This document shows positions 7,990 to 18,709 of a stretch of DNA of 42,486 nucleotides, piece after piece. The notes beneath the pieces are model-generated. The model was not told the DNA's origin and made no database searches. It saw only the letters and a list, made by a program, of their open reading frames with translations. This DNA comes from a bacterium (GTDB taxonomy: Bacteria; Patescibacteriota; Dojkabacteria; JAKAPS01; JAJZLI01), in the NCBI GenBank assembly GCA_021810605.1, contig JAJZIL010000009.1:1-42486 (forward strand), written 5' to 3'. The position numbers and the translations under genes were made by a program. Position 1 is the first letter of the stretch. Each line of letters begins with the position of its first letter.

Positions 7990-8610
7990 TTATCTAGAAT
8001 AAAGCTCAACTACAAGATTAGGTTGTATACTTGGATCAAAGAACTCCTTTTCAGGAAAGCTTAAAACTTTACCTTTATATGTTGAAACTTCTAACCACTC
8101 TGGAACATTAGCCTCAACACCTCTCAAGGGTTCTTCAAAATGCTTATTTTTTTGACTTTTAATTTTTATCTCAATAACATCATTCTCTTTAAGAAGAGTT
8201 GATGGTATATTATTACTTTTTCCATTAATTGTAAAATGACCATGTGTTACTAATTGTCTTGCTGTAGCTCTATTAGGAGTATACCCCATTCTATATACAA
8301 CATTATCTAATCTTCTTTCTAATACTTGTAATAAATTATATCCTGTATCTCCTGATTGTTTTTGTGCAATTTCATAATATCTTTTAAATTGTTTCTCTAA
8401 AAGACCATAAATTCTTTTAATTTTTTGTTTTTCTCTAAATTGAACAGAAAAATCACTTTGTCTTCTATATGAATACCTATTTGATCCTGGTAATGCACCA
8501 TTTCTTTTAGTAAATACACATTTTTGTGTATAACATTTAGCCCCTTTCAAGTAGAGCTTTTGATGTTCTCTTAAACATTGTTTACATTTTGATTCAGTAT
8601 ATCTTGCCAT
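7990..8610 (-). CDS. rpsD: 30S ribosomal protein S4, zinc-binding form
   Basis: Primary 16S rRNA-binding protein of 206 residues. Cys9, Cys12, Cys26 and Cys31 at the N-terminus (CKQC and later CYTQKC) form the zinc site of the C+ version of S4. The S4 RNA-binding domain follows near residues 95-155, with LERRLDNVVYRMGYTPNRAT and ARQLVTHGHFTINGK. The C-terminus ELYSR fits the family. The gene lies 16 bases from rpsK and 18 bases from rpoA in the operon. Confidence 0.97.
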   Translation of the reverse strand: MARYTESKCKQCLREHQKLYLKGAKCYTQKCVFTKRNGALPGSNRYSYRRQSDFSVQFREKQKIKRIYGLLEKQFKRYYEIAQKQSGDTGYNLLQVLERRLDNVVYRMGYTPNRATARQLVTHGHFTINGKSNNIPSTLLKENDVIEIKIKSQKNKHFEEPLRGVEANVPEWLEVSTYKGKVLSFPEKEFFDPSIQPNLVVELYSR

Positions 8611-8626
8611 TTATTTATATAATTAA

Positions 8627-9031
8627 TTAAGTTCTAGGTTGTTTTTTAGGTCTACATCCATTATGAGGTATTGGTGTAGTATCAGAAAGAGAAAGTATTT
8701 TTAATCCAGCATTCCTCAAACTTTTAACTGCCATCTGTCTTCCCATACCTGGACCAGATATAAAAACATCAACCTCAGATAAACCATATTTAGAAGCCCT
8801 CACTACTGCATCTTCAGCTACTCTAGAAGCTGCATAAGGAGTTCTAGCTCTTGCTCCTTTAAAACCAACTACTCCTGCAGATGATGCTGCTAATGCTGCT
8901 CCTTCTGTATCTGTAAGAGTTACAATAGTATTATTGTATGAAGTAACAATATAAGCTCTACCTTTAGAAACTCTTCTTTTTATCTTTGATTGACTTTTTT
9001 TATTGTTACTATTATTTTTTTTAACTGCCAT
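8627..9031 (-). CDS. rpsK: 30S ribosomal protein S11
   Basis: Platform protein of the small subunit, 134 residues. After a Lys/Asn-rich N-terminal stretch of about 20 residues comes the conserved core, with AYIVTSYNNTIVTLTDTEG, GFKGARARTPYAASRVAEDA, the glycine motif FISGPGMGRQMAVKSLR, and the C-terminus TPIPHNGCRPKKQPRT. It is 2 bases from rpsM, in standard alpha-operon order. Confidence 0.97.
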   Translation of the reverse strand: MAVKKNNSNNKKSQSKIKRRVSKGRAYIVTSYNNTIVTLTDTEGAALAASSAGVVGFKGARARTPYAASRVAEDAVVRASKYGLSEVDVFISGPGMGRQMAVKSLRNAGLKILSLSDTTPIPHNGCRPKKQPRT

Positions 9032-9033
9032 AA

Positions 9034-9432
9034 TTATTTCTTATCTATCTTCTTTTTTAATCCACCAACTGCAATATGTTTACCTTTTCTAGTATGAGCA
9101 TTATGCCTAGTAATCTGACCTCTTACTGGAAGACCTAATCTATGCCTTATACCTCTGTAACATCTTATATCTCTAAGTCTCTTTATATCTTGATATACCT
9201 TTTGTCTTAAATCTCCTTCAAGTACAAACTCACCTGACTCTATAATTGACCTTATTCTAGATATTTCATCTTCAGATAAATCATATACTCTTCTTGATTC
9301 ATCTACTCTAGCAAGATTTAAAATTTTTCTAGAAGTTGATAATCCAATTCCATATATTCCAGTCAAACCTATCTCTACTCTCTTTGGTAAAGGTAAATCA
9401 ACTCCTGATATTCTAACTTGACTGTTTGCCAT
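9034..9432 (-). CDS. rpsM: 30S ribosomal protein S13
   Basis: Head protein of the small subunit that contacts the P-site tRNA and L5. It has 132 residues. The helix-two-turn-helix region has [20 protein letters not shown], followed by [20 protein letters not shown] and the C-terminal RNA-contacting tail with [15 protein letters not shown]. It begins 5 bases after the rpmJ stop. A weak AAGGAT lies just upstream of its ATG. Confidence 0.97.
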   Translation of the reverse strand: MANSQVRISGVDLPLPKRVEIGLTGIYGIGLSTSRKILNLARVDESRRVYDLSEDEISRIRSIIESGEFVLEGDLRQKVYQDIKRLRDIRCYRGIRHRLGLPVRGQITRHNAHTRKGKHIAVGGLKKKIDKK

Positions 9433-9437
9433 AATAA

Positions 9438-9554
9438 TTATCCTTGTCTTTGTTTATGCTTAGGAGATCGCTTGCAGTATACATATACTGACCCCTTTCT
9501 TCTAACAACATAACAATTACTACAAATTTTTTTAACTGAAGCTCTTACTTTCAT
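9438..9554 (-). CDS. rpmJ: 50S ribosomal protein L36
   Basis: Small zinc-ribbon protein of the large subunit, 38 residues. The translation starts [20 protein letters not shown] and ends PKHKQRQG, a close match to bacterial L36. Cys11, Cys14, Cys27 and the histidine of PKH make the CCCH zinc site, so this is the zinc-binding (C+) form, as is S4 in the same operon. It lies between infA (3-base gap) and rpsM (5-base gap). Confidence 0.97.
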   Translation of the reverse strand: MKVRASVKKICSNCYVVRRKGSVYVYCKRSPKHKQRQG

Positions 9555-9557
9555 AAT

Positions 9558-9773
9558 TTAATATCTATAAGTTATTCTTCCTCGTCCTAAATCATATTTA
9601 GAAAACTCAACCTTTACTCTATCACCTAAAAGAATTTTGATATAATGCATCTTCATTCTACCAGAAAGATAGGCAAAAACATCTTTTCCATTATCTAGAC
9701 TGATTTTAAATGAAAGATCAGGATAAGCTTCCCTTACAACACCATCAAACTCTAATTTATCTTTAGAACTCAT
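9558..9773 (-). CDS. infA: Translation initiation factor IF-1
   Basis: OB-fold protein of 71 residues that occupies the A site during initiation. The family pattern is visible: DKLEFDGVVREAYPDLSFKI, DVFAYLSGRMKMHYIKILLG and DRVKVEFSKYDLGRGRITYR. It is the first gene of the nine-gene translation operon reaching rpsI at 6009. Upstream is a strong promoter, and the gene is divergent from dnaG across 92 bases. Confidence 0.97.
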   Translation of the reverse strand: MSSKDKLEFDGVVREAYPDLSFKISLDNGKDVFAYLSGRMKMHYIKILLGDRVKVEFSKYDLGRGRITYRY

Positions 9774-9794
9774 ATTTTAAAAATCAACAAAAAG

Positions 9795-9823
9795 ATTATA
9801 GCAGACAAAAAAAATGTATGCAA
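9795..9823 (-). promoter_or_regulatory. Promoter of the infA-rpsI translation operon
   Basis: On the minus strand TTGCAT (9823-9818) and TATAAT (9800-9795) are 17 bases apart. A TG one base before the -10 makes it an extended -10 (TGCTATAAT). The predicted start is near 9788, giving a leader of about 15 bases before the infA ATG. No Shine-Dalgarno sequence is visible in this leader. Confidence 0.75.
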
Positions 9824-9850
9824 CACCACAAAATAAGTGTACAATCTTTA

Positions 9851-9859
9851 TGATATAAT
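9851..9859 (+). promoter_or_regulatory. Extended -10 promoter of dnaG, predicted leaderless
   Basis: TGATATAAT ends at 9859, only 6 bases before the dnaG ATG at 9866. Transcription would start on or beside the A of the start codon. There is no clear -35 box, as is common for extended -10 promoters. Confidence 0.65.
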
Positions 9860-9865
9860 AAAACT

Positions 9866-11557
9866 ATGATAGACAAAAGTCAAATAGAGGATATTAAAAG
9901 AAATATCAATATAGTAGACATTGCTTCTGAAAGATTAAATTTAAGAAAATCTGGGGTAAATTATTTTACTTTATGCCCATTCCATCAAGAAAAAACACCT
10001 TCATTTTCTATAAATGAAGAACTACAAATATACCATTGTTTTGGTTGTGGTGAAAGTGGAGATGTTATATCTTTAATTGAAAAAATAGACAATATAGATT
10101 TTAATGAAGCAATTGAAAATTTAGCAAAAAGAGCTCATATTGAACTCAAAAAAACAAATAATAATTATAATGAGAATAATGATATCCTAAAAATAAATAA
10201 ATATGCTATGATTTTTTTTGAAAAAACCTTAGAAAAAACACCTGAGGGTATAAATTATATAAAATCAAGAAAATTATCAGATAAAAGTATTAAAGATTAT
10301 TCTCTAGGATTTTCTCCAAAAGATAATTCTTTAACTAAAAATTTAATTTCTAAAGGAGTAAATAAAGACAAATTAGTAGAATATGGATTATCAATAATTA
10401 AAGATAATACTATCAAAGATAAATTTCGAGGAAGACTAATATTCCCCATAAAGAATATAAGAAATGAAGTCATAGGTTTTATTGGAAGAGCTATTGATGA
10501 TTATATCAAACCCAAATATTTAAATTCTCCTGAAACTAAGGTATTCAAAAAATCAGAAATACTCTATGGAATTGATCTTGCTAAAAAAGAAATATCTCAA
10601 AAAGGCTTTGTAATAATAACTGAGGGTAATATAGATGTTATACACTCACACCAGATAGGTGTTGAGAATATAGTAGGGATACAGGGAACAGCTCTCTCTG
10701 AAATGCATCTTAATATAATCAAAAGATATACTAATAAAATATATTTTGCCTTTGATATGGATTCAGCAGGATATAATGCTCTTAAAAAAAGTGTTACTAT
10801 TGCAGAAAAATATGATTTTTCAGTAAAAATAATTAATCTAAAAGAATATAAAGATATAGATGAATTCATATCAAATAAAGGAAAAGATAAATATTTAGAT
10901 ATAATAATACATGCAGAAGAGTTTCCAACATTTGCTATAAATTATGAAACGGCTAATATTGATATTTCCAAATATGATGAGAAATTAAAATTAATTGACA
11001 GCATTCTACCTATAATAAATACTATTCCAAATCAAATAAGGAAAAGTTTTTATATATCTGAATTAAATAAAATAACTGGAATTCCTTTTGACTCAATAAA
11101 TAAATATAACACAAAGGATTTTGAACTCACTCCTGATAATGAGCAAAAAGAAAATAAATTCAAAATACCTAGCAATGAGATCTATTTTTTATATCTTATA
11201 CTTGATAGTAAAATGCTAAGAAATATAGGAATAGAAGCTATACTTCCTGAATATCTAAAAGGATCTAATACTAAAAAGATATATAGCTATCTTATAGAAA
11301 CTCAATTTGAAGAAAATATAGATAAAATAAAAGAGATTATCTTTAAAAATATAAATAAAGAATATATAGATACAGAAAAAGATAAAACTATTGATGAGAA
11401 GAAAAAAGATTTACAGACAATAATAAAATCTATTAAAAATCCATACATAAAAAATAAAATACAATCATTAAAAAAACAGATCCAAAGTGAAAATAGCAAT
11501 AAAGATAACCTACTCAAAGAGATAGAAAAATTATCATCTCAATACATGGTTGATTGA
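9866..11557 (+). CDS. dnaG: DNA primase
   Basis: Synthesises RNA primers at the replication fork. The CHC2-type zinc-binding domain lies at residues 30-90 with Cys37, His40, Cys58 and Cys61. The catalytic core follows, with GFIGRAIDD near residue 205. The TOPRIM domain has the acidic motif TEGNIDVI near residue 255 and FAFDMDSAGYNAL near residue 295. The family glutamate and the DxD pair are intact. At 563 residues it is slightly short, and the Lys/Glu-rich C-terminal 150 residues are poorly conserved, as expected for the helicase-interacting region. It is divergent from the translation operon. rpoD does not follow, unlike in the classical macromolecular-synthesis operon. Confidence 0.96.
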   Translation: MIDKSQIEDIKRNINIVDIASERLNLRKSGVNYFTLCPFHQEKTPSFSINEELQIYHCFGCGESGDVISLIEKIDNIDFNEAIENLAKRAHIELKKTNNNYNENNDILKINKYAMIFFEKTLEKTPEGINYIKSRKLSDKSIKDYSLGFSPKDNSLTKNLISKGVNKDKLVEYGLSIIKDNTIKDKFRGRLIFPIKNIRNEVIGFIGRAIDDYIKPKYLNSPETKVFKKSEILYGIDLAKKEISQKGFVIITEGNIDVIHSHQIGVENIVGIQGTALSEMHLNIIKRYTNKIYFAFDMDSAGYNALKKSVTIAEKYDFSVKIINLKEYKDIDEFISNKGKDKYLDIIIHAEEFPTFAINYETANIDISKYDEKLKLIDSILPIINTIPNQIRKSFYISELNKITGIPFDSINKYNTKDFELTPDNEQKENKFKIPSNEIYFLYLILDSKMLRNIGIEAILPEYLKGSNTKKIYSYLIETQFEENIDKIKEIIFKNINKEYIDTEKDKTIDEKKKDLQTIIKSIKNPYIKNKIQSLKKQIQSENSNKDNLLKEIEKLSSQYMVD

Positions 11558-11583
11558 CAATCGGTTTTAATACATGATACAAT
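11554..11583 (+). promoter_or_regulatory. Sigma70 promoter for the lytic transglycosylase gene
   Basis: TTGACA (11554-11559) and TACAAT (11578-11583) are 18 bases apart, with TG placed as an extended -10 (TGATACAAT). The -35 box overlaps the dnaG stop codon. The predicted leader is about 90 bases, much longer than other leaders here, so it could hold regulatory structure; I see no strong stem-loop. Confidence 0.7.
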
Positions 11584-11678
11584 TGCATCTGTGTTTTTAT
11601 TTTTCCTACTCATTATAAATATAGATTAATAGTTTATATAGATATTGAGAGCTAATATTAAATAACGAAACTTAATAA

Positions 11679-12206
11679 ATGAATACAATTGGAAAACTAC
11701 CTGCGAGCTTACTGCTCGTTACTGCTTTCCTTATATCCCCAATACTATTTTTAACAAAACCAGCTATATCAAAAAATAAAACACCTAATAAAATAGGTCT
11801 TAGTTATTTTGTTGAAAAATCAGTAGTATTGACAACTAGAGTAAAACAATTACCAAAAGTTAGTGAAAATATAACTACTGGTGTGATTGATAGAGCATAT
11901 TCTTCATATACTGTAGCAATGAGTATACCTTCTAGCGCACAATATGGATCTATAATAAATGCTGCAGCTGCTAAATATAATATTAGTAGTGCTCTGATGA
12001 ATAGTATTATATCTTGTGAAAGTGGATATAATCCACAAGCATATAATCCATCTGGTGCATCTGGAATTGCACAGTTTATGCCATCTACTTTTTATTCTTC
12101 TTGGAATATATATAGTTCAGGTGGTCTATGGAATCCAACCGCACAGATATATGCCATGGCTCTAAAAATTTCTGAAGGTGGAGTTAATGCTTGGACTTGT
12201 AAGTAA
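11679..12206 (+). CDS. Secreted lytic transglycosylase (SLT domain)
   Basis: Predicted peptidoglycan-cleaving enzyme of 175 residues. A hydrophobic N-terminal segment (about residues 8-30) would act as a signal peptide or membrane anchor, and a Ser/Thr/Lys linker follows. The SLT/goose-lysozyme-like domain spans about residues 88-175, with the catalytic glutamate in SCESGYNPQAYNPSGASGIA (Glu114) and AQFMPSTF next to it. The family C-terminal Trp-Cys is present (AWTCK). Cys113 and Cys174 could form a disulfide outside the cell. The domain is compact, like those of other small-genome bacteria. It likely remodels the cell wall or helps insert surface structures, possibly acting on a host wall. 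Confidence 0.9.
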   Translation: MNTIGKLPASLLLVTAFLISPILFLTKPAISKNKTPNKIGLSYFVEKSVVLTTRVKQLPKVSENITTGVIDRAYSSYTVAMSIPSSAQYGSIINAAAAKYNISSALMNSIISCESGYNPQAYNPSGASGIAQFMPSTFYSSWNIYSSGGLWNPTAQIYAMALKISEGGVNAWTCK

Positions 12207-12335
12207 TTTCTAAAACTTTAGAGACTGCCCCTCTATATTAGTTAAATCTCAAATATACACATATTTATCCTAATTACAAATAGGGATTAAGTTAAATTTT
12301 AAATAAGATATTAATAAAAATTAAATAGTTATATA

Positions 12336-13028
12336 TTAATAATCGACATTAAAATTACTAATATCAGGAGAGAATGTATAATTTCCACCAAAAGACCCAA
12401 TCATTTCATTTAGATTAAACACAGGAGCAATATAGGTATTCTTATTAGATAATATATTAAAATTACTATTCGTTGTAATATTCGTATTATACAAAGGTAG
12501 ATTTACTAAAGTACCATTTGTTAAAACTGCAGCAACATATTTAAAGTATATTTTAACATTACTATAAATACCTACAGGAATTGAATAATGAGATAGATAA
12601 AAGACATTACCATTCTCATAACTAACTAGATTTACTAAATTACTATTTACAGGAATACTTATCCATCTTCTAGATGTTGCAGAATAAACTAAAACTTTAG
12701 ACAAAATAACTCTTAGACTACTTACTTGAAAATATGATATTCCATTATTACTACTATTAGTTCCTAAATCAGCAGTTATTCCAAAATTTAGATTACCATA
12801 TTTTATAGAATTATTACTCACTTTTGAGCTTATAGATGAAACATTTAGAGATGTACCATACTTTGCTACAAAAGCATTATTTGATGTAAATGTATTAGAT
12901 AATGAAGCACCTATTACTATACCTAAAGATAGAATTATAGATGCAAAACAAGTAAACCAAACCATCTTAAACCAATTGATTTCTAAATCATTCTCTATTG
13001 GATTATCTAACTTATGTTTTATTCTCAT
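12336..13028 (-). CDS. Membrane-anchored extracytoplasmic protein, DUF4382-like
   Basis: Protein of 230 residues. A cytoplasmic N-terminus of about 22 residues is followed by one transmembrane helix (about 23-45). The remaining Ser/Asn-rich beta-type sequence would lie outside the cell. The middle part (SSLRVILSKVLVYSATSRRW, then a Val/Leu-rich strand and IPVGIYSNVKIYF) resembles the DUF4382 pattern, in which a strand with a Trp is followed by a P-x-G-x-Y turn. That assignment is from memory of the pattern and is tentative. The gene follows 2 bases after the protein at 13031, so the two probably function together. Confidence 0.5.
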   Translation of the reverse strand: MRIKHKLDNPIENDLEINWFKMVWFTCFASIILSLGIVIGASLSNTFTSNNAFVAKYGTSLNVSSISSKVSNNSIKYGNLNFGITADLGTNSSNNGISYFQVSSLRVILSKVLVYSATSRRWISIPVNSNLVNLVSYENGNVFYLSHYSIPVGIYSNVKIYFKYVAAVLTNGTLVNLPLYNTNITTNSNFNILSNKNTYIAPVFNLNEMIGSFGGNYTFSPDISNFNVDY

Positions 13029-13030
13029 AT

Positions 13031-13528
13031 TTATTTATGTGTTTTATAGTAATTTTGTATTGCAGAATAAACACTTGATTGCTTTGAAATATTTTCTGTA
13101 AATAGAACATTTGATCTATTAATTTTCATTTCATCTAATGCTCCATATGAATATGTTGGAGTAAGGTGAACTAAAGAATATTGCTGAGATGAAGAAGTTT
13201 TAGATCCAACGGAGCTTGAATTAGCATTTAGAAAAAAAACATCTGTAAGATATAAAGATCCATTACTTTCTCCTATAACTTTTCCAAAATATATATTCAA
13301 ACTAGAATCATTCAAAACTACAGCTTGATAACCAGAACTATTACTCATTGAGTTATATGCACTATTCAAATTACTACCAGATAAAAATACTGAATTCAAT
13401 ATTAAATAAACTACTACTATAACAACTATTACTACTACTATCAAGATTCCCTTATTAAGAATCTTCTTCTCTGAAGACTCATCTTCTTTACTTGCATACT
13501 TTGAAAAATTATCTACTATATCAGCCAT
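13031..13528 (-). CDS. Membrane-anchored protein of a family seen in Candidate Phyla Radiation genomes
   Basis: Protein of 165 residues. A charged cytoplasmic N-terminus is followed by a Val/Ile-only transmembrane helix (about residues 28-48). The extracytoplasmic domain contains GYQAVVLNDSSLNIYFGKVI, then a tyrosine/leucine strand (LYLTDVFFLNANSS), a YSLVHLTPTYSYGALDEMKI segment and NRSNVLFTENIS. This order (bait-like YQAV-LxxG-xxYFGK, then DVFYL, HL and M-IN--VLF-E-L) is one I recognise from conserved hypothetical proteins of Patescibacteria, without a known function. It probably forms a membrane pair with the next gene, 2 bases away. Confidence 0.6.
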   Translation of the reverse strand: MADIVDNFSKYASKEDESSEKKILNKGILIVVVIVVIVVVYLILNSVFLSGSNLNSAYNSMSNSSGYQAVVLNDSSLNIYFGKVIGESNGSLYLTDVFFLNANSSSVGSKTSSSQQYSLVHLTPTYSYGALDEMKINRSNVLFTENISKQSSVYSAIQNYYKTHK

Positions 13529-13589
13529 AACTATTAGTTATAATACAATGTTAGTTTTAAAGTATAACAAATAAAAAAAAAAGTCAATA

Positions 13590-14579
13590 TTACAAAACTG
13601 GTATATATAGAAAAAAATCAGACCCTTTATTTTCAATAGATTCTACTTTTACACTACCTCCTAACTTCTCCATTATAAGTTTTGAGCTATATAGTCCTAA
13701 ACCTAGACCATCATAATCATAATTTAATACACTAGTTTTTCTTACAAAAGGCTTAAATATATCATCTATATCTTTTTGAGGTATCCCTATTCCTGTATCT
13801 GAAATTTTAACAACTATAAATTTATCTTCTTTATAGATTGAAACAGAAATTAGTCCTCCATCTTTATTAAATTTTATTGAATTATCAATTACACTCAAAA
13901 TACTTTTTTCAAGTAAACTTTTATCTGTACTTATATCTTGTTTTTCATCTTTAAAAGAAAATCCTACTGACAAATTACTATTATGTATTTTTTCTTCAAT
14001 AATACCTTTCAAAAAAGAGTTTATATCAAAAGTTTCTATCTTAAGCTTAAAATCAGGAGAATCTAGATACATTAAAGATAGAGTTTGTTCTATTATAGAA
14101 TTTAGAGAATTTATAGCAGTATTTATTCTTAGTAAAAGATTCTTATCTTCATCTGAAAGGGAAGAAGATGCCTGCAATATCTCCATATAACCTAATACTG
14201 TTACCACAGGAGTTCTAAGATTATGAGATACTAGATAAATAAAATCTTCTTTCATCTTATCTATTGAAGATTCATTATCTTTTTGAAAGGATAATTTTTT
14301 CTCAATATCTTTTATATTACTTTCCAAAAGAGACAAGGACTTATTTTCAAAAACTGGAGAGAAGATATAGTCTCCAGCTGAAAGTTTCTGATTTAACTCA
14401 TCTACTTTTTTTATATCCTCTAGATAAGACCAAAAAATAAAAAATATAGCAAAAAAAATCACTACAAAAAATATAGATACAATCAATGTTTTTATATTAA
14501 ATCCAAGTAACAAAAAAAATGATACAAGAAATAATATAGATAAAACAAAGAACATAGTATATATAACTTTTCTATACAT
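13590..14579 (-). CDS. Sensor histidine kinase (orphan, two membrane helices)
   Basis: Membrane-bound signalling kinase of 329 residues. Two hydrophobic helices occupy about residues 5-50 with almost no external loop, so it has no obvious extracellular sensor domain. A coiled-coil linker follows. The H-box is FIYLVSHNLRTPVVTVLGYM, with phospho-acceptor His119. The ATPase domain has the N box VIDNSIKFNKDGG, the G1 box DTGIGIPQKDID and the G2 box DGLGLGLYSSK. No response regulator gene is adjacent, so its partner lies elsewhere. The gene is 15 bases downstream of the small membrane protein and probably cotranscribed with ppa. Confidence 0.92.
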   Translation of the reverse strand: MYRKVIYTMFFVLSILFLVSFFLLLGFNIKTLIVSIFFVVIFFAIFFIFWSYLEDIKKVDELNQKLSAGDYIFSPVFENKSLSLLESNIKDIEKKLSFQKDNESSIDKMKEDFIYLVSHNLRTPVVTVLGYMEILQASSSLSDEDKNLLLRINTAINSLNSIIEQTLSLMYLDSPDFKLKIETFDINSFLKGIIEEKIHNSNLSVGFSFKDEKQDISTDKSLLEKSILSVIDNSIKFNKDGGLISVSIYKEDKFIVVKISDTGIGIPQKDIDDIFKPFVRKTSVLNYDYDGLGLGLYSSKLIMEKLGGSVKVESIENKGSDFFLYIPVL

Positions 14580-14594
14580 ATTTATATTCCTAAA

Positions 14595-14786
14595 TTATTT
14601 ACCTAAAAAGGTACTTCCACTTTTTGCATCCAGTGAAAGTAATAGGAATACTATAGATACCAATATCCAATCTGAGGGTTTAAAATAAAACCTTAATTGA
14701 TAAGATATCTGTCCTATTAATGCTAATAAAACTGAAAGTACACCTAGATAAAACAATACTTTTTGTAATTTTGTTGATTCTTTCAA
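14595..14786 (-). CDS. Small two-helix membrane protein
   Basis: Protein of 63 residues with two hydrophobic segments (about 10-28 and 38-55) joined by a short loop. It starts at a TTG codon. The start is convincing because a perfect Shine-Dalgarno sequence (AAGGAGGTGAT) lies 9 bases upstream and is fused to the ppa stop codon; this is the best ribosome binding site in the window. It lies between ppa and the histidine kinase gene, in the same direction and with 15-base gaps on either side. It may be a partner of the kinase, but the sequence shows no family. Confidence 0.65.
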   Translation of the reverse strand: MKESTKLQKVLFYLGVLSVLLALIGQISYQLRFYFKPSDWILVSIVFLLLSLDAKSGSTFLGK

Positions 14787-14800
14787 AATAAATCACCTCC

Positions 14801-15340
14801 TTATTTGTTAAATTTATTTTTATACTCTTCTAAAGTATCATTAATAAAGTTATATGTCTCATCTAAACCTTCCCAACCTAAAATCTTTACTTCTTTATTT
14901 TTCATTAATTTTTTATAATTAGCGAAATAGAACTCAATAGTTTTTATAGTATGAGCATCAATATCTTTAAAACTTTCTACATTATTATATACAGGATCAT
15001 CATTTGGAACTCCAAATACTTTATGATCTAATTCTCCTGAATCTTCCATCTTAAGCATACCGAGAACCCTAACATTTATTACTACCCCAGGATATGTAGG
15101 TATAGAAGATAAAGCCATAATATCCATAGGATCATTGTCAAATTTATTCCAAGATCTAGGAATAAACCCATACTCTACTGGATAAGGAAGATCAGAATAG
15201 CTAACTCTATCTAAAAACATTGCTCCATATTTTTTATTATATTCTATTTTTCCTCTATACCCGGAAGGATTCTCTACTACCATTAAAATTTCTTTGGGAG
15301 AATTTTCAAAATCATCTAAATCATGAAATAAATTTGACAT
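14801..15340 (-). CDS. ppa: Inorganic pyrophosphatase, family I
   Basis: Soluble Mg-dependent enzyme that hydrolyses pyrophosphate and so pulls biosynthetic reactions forward. Protein of 179 residues from the ATG at 15340; a GTG two codons upstream is less likely. Family I motifs are visible: GYRGKIEYNKKYG near residue 28, LPYPVEYGFIPRSW, the metal-binding signature DNDPMDIMAL (DxDPxD), PTYPGVVINVRVLG, and DSGELDHKVFGVPNDDP. Its stop codon overlaps the ribosome binding site of the next gene, which suggests cotranscription with the small membrane protein and the kinase. Confidence 0.96.
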   Translation of the reverse strand: MSNLFHDLDDFENSPKEILMVVENPSGYRGKIEYNKKYGAMFLDRVSYSDLPYPVEYGFIPRSWNKFDNDPMDIMALSSIPTYPGVVINVRVLGMLKMEDSGELDHKVFGVPNDDPVYNNVESFKDIDAHTIKTIEFYFANYKKLMKNKEVKILGWEGLDETYNFINDTLEEYKNKFNK

Positions 15341-15375
15341 ATACACTACTTAATAATATTAACTGATTCACCTTT

Positions 15376-15404
15376 ATTATATTATAATAAGTCCTTTTGT
15401 CAAG
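15376..15404 (-). promoter_or_regulatory. Consensus sigma70 promoter upstream of ppa
   Basis: On the minus strand TTGACA (15404-15399) and TATAAT (15381-15376) match the consensus exactly with 17-base spacing. The leader to the ATG at 15340 would be about 29 bases. This is the strongest promoter by consensus in the window and probably drives ppa through the histidine kinase gene. Confidence 0.8.
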
Positions 15405-15503
15405 AGTTTGTAAGAGTCATATATAGAGATATACAGATTTTTAACTTAGTTGATTTAGAAAAGAATATTAGATAATATAGTTTTATAATATATTACTCTT
15501 AGA

Positions 15504-16267
15504 ATGAAGAAAATATCATTAATATTAATATTCCTGACTTTATTTTTTTTAGTACCTAAAAATTATATTTATGCTGATATTTTCTCTACACAATATCCCA
15601 AAGGAGTAAGTAATATACAAAATGGATATATACTTTCATTGAAAAATGGAAAGGTATACAAATCTAATTATAATAATCTCAATTCTATTATAGGAGTATC
15701 TTCTACTAAAGGAATAATATTTACAAGTAATAAAAACTTTATAAATGTTATAGAAAAAGGAATAATAGATACATATGTATCGAATGTAGGAGGAGATATT
15801 GTATCAGGAGATTTTATAACAATATCAAATATTCCAGGAGTAGGTTCATTACTTACAGGAAATGGAACATCAGTTGGTGAAGCTCTTGCATCATTCAATA
15901 TGAAAACTGCAACAAGATATAGAAATAGTAATATCTATATAGAGAAAATCCCAGTTTCAATAAATATTATATACATTAACAATTCCACTTCAATAAATAA
16001 TATATCACCTCTGTCATATATAGAAGGGCAAATAAATAATAAAAATTTATCTTTTCTACAACTAGCCATTATATTTATAATACTTTTTTCTAGCATATTT
16101 TCTGCTATGATAATTATAATTAGAGGATCAAGAAATACAATCTCAAAAACCGGAAGAAATCCATTAAACAGTAATAATATTATAAAAAATTTCTATAAAA
16201 TAGCTATTCTCTCCTTAGGAATAATTGCATTAGGAATATTTTTAAGTTATATAATAATAATAATACT

Positions 16268-16271
<4 letters not shown>
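15504..16271 (+). CDS. Membrane-anchored fibre-type domain protein (paralogue of the gene at 24305)
   Basis: Protein of 255 residues. A signal peptide (about 1-25, ending near YADIF) precedes an extracytoplasmic domain of about 130 residues. The domain contains GGDIVSGDFITISNIPGVG and a second glycine turn NGTSVGEALASFN. Two C-terminal membrane helices follow (about 188-208 and 232-254), with the loop RGSRNTISKTGRNPLNS between them. The same domain and loop (SGD-IT-S-IPGVG...G..AxA.F, then RNPL) recur in the protein at 24305-25093. The domain alone recurs near the C-terminus of the giant fibre protein at 37168. I know this glycine-rich pattern from C-terminal parts of Patescibacterial surface and phage-fibre-like proteins. 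Function unknown. Confidence 0.68.

Positions 16272-18701
<2,430 letters not shown>

Positions 18702-18709
<8 letters not shown>

Noticed and set aside
10597-11517. Minus-strand frames inside dnaG
   Set aside because: They are shadows of an intact, well conserved primase gene.
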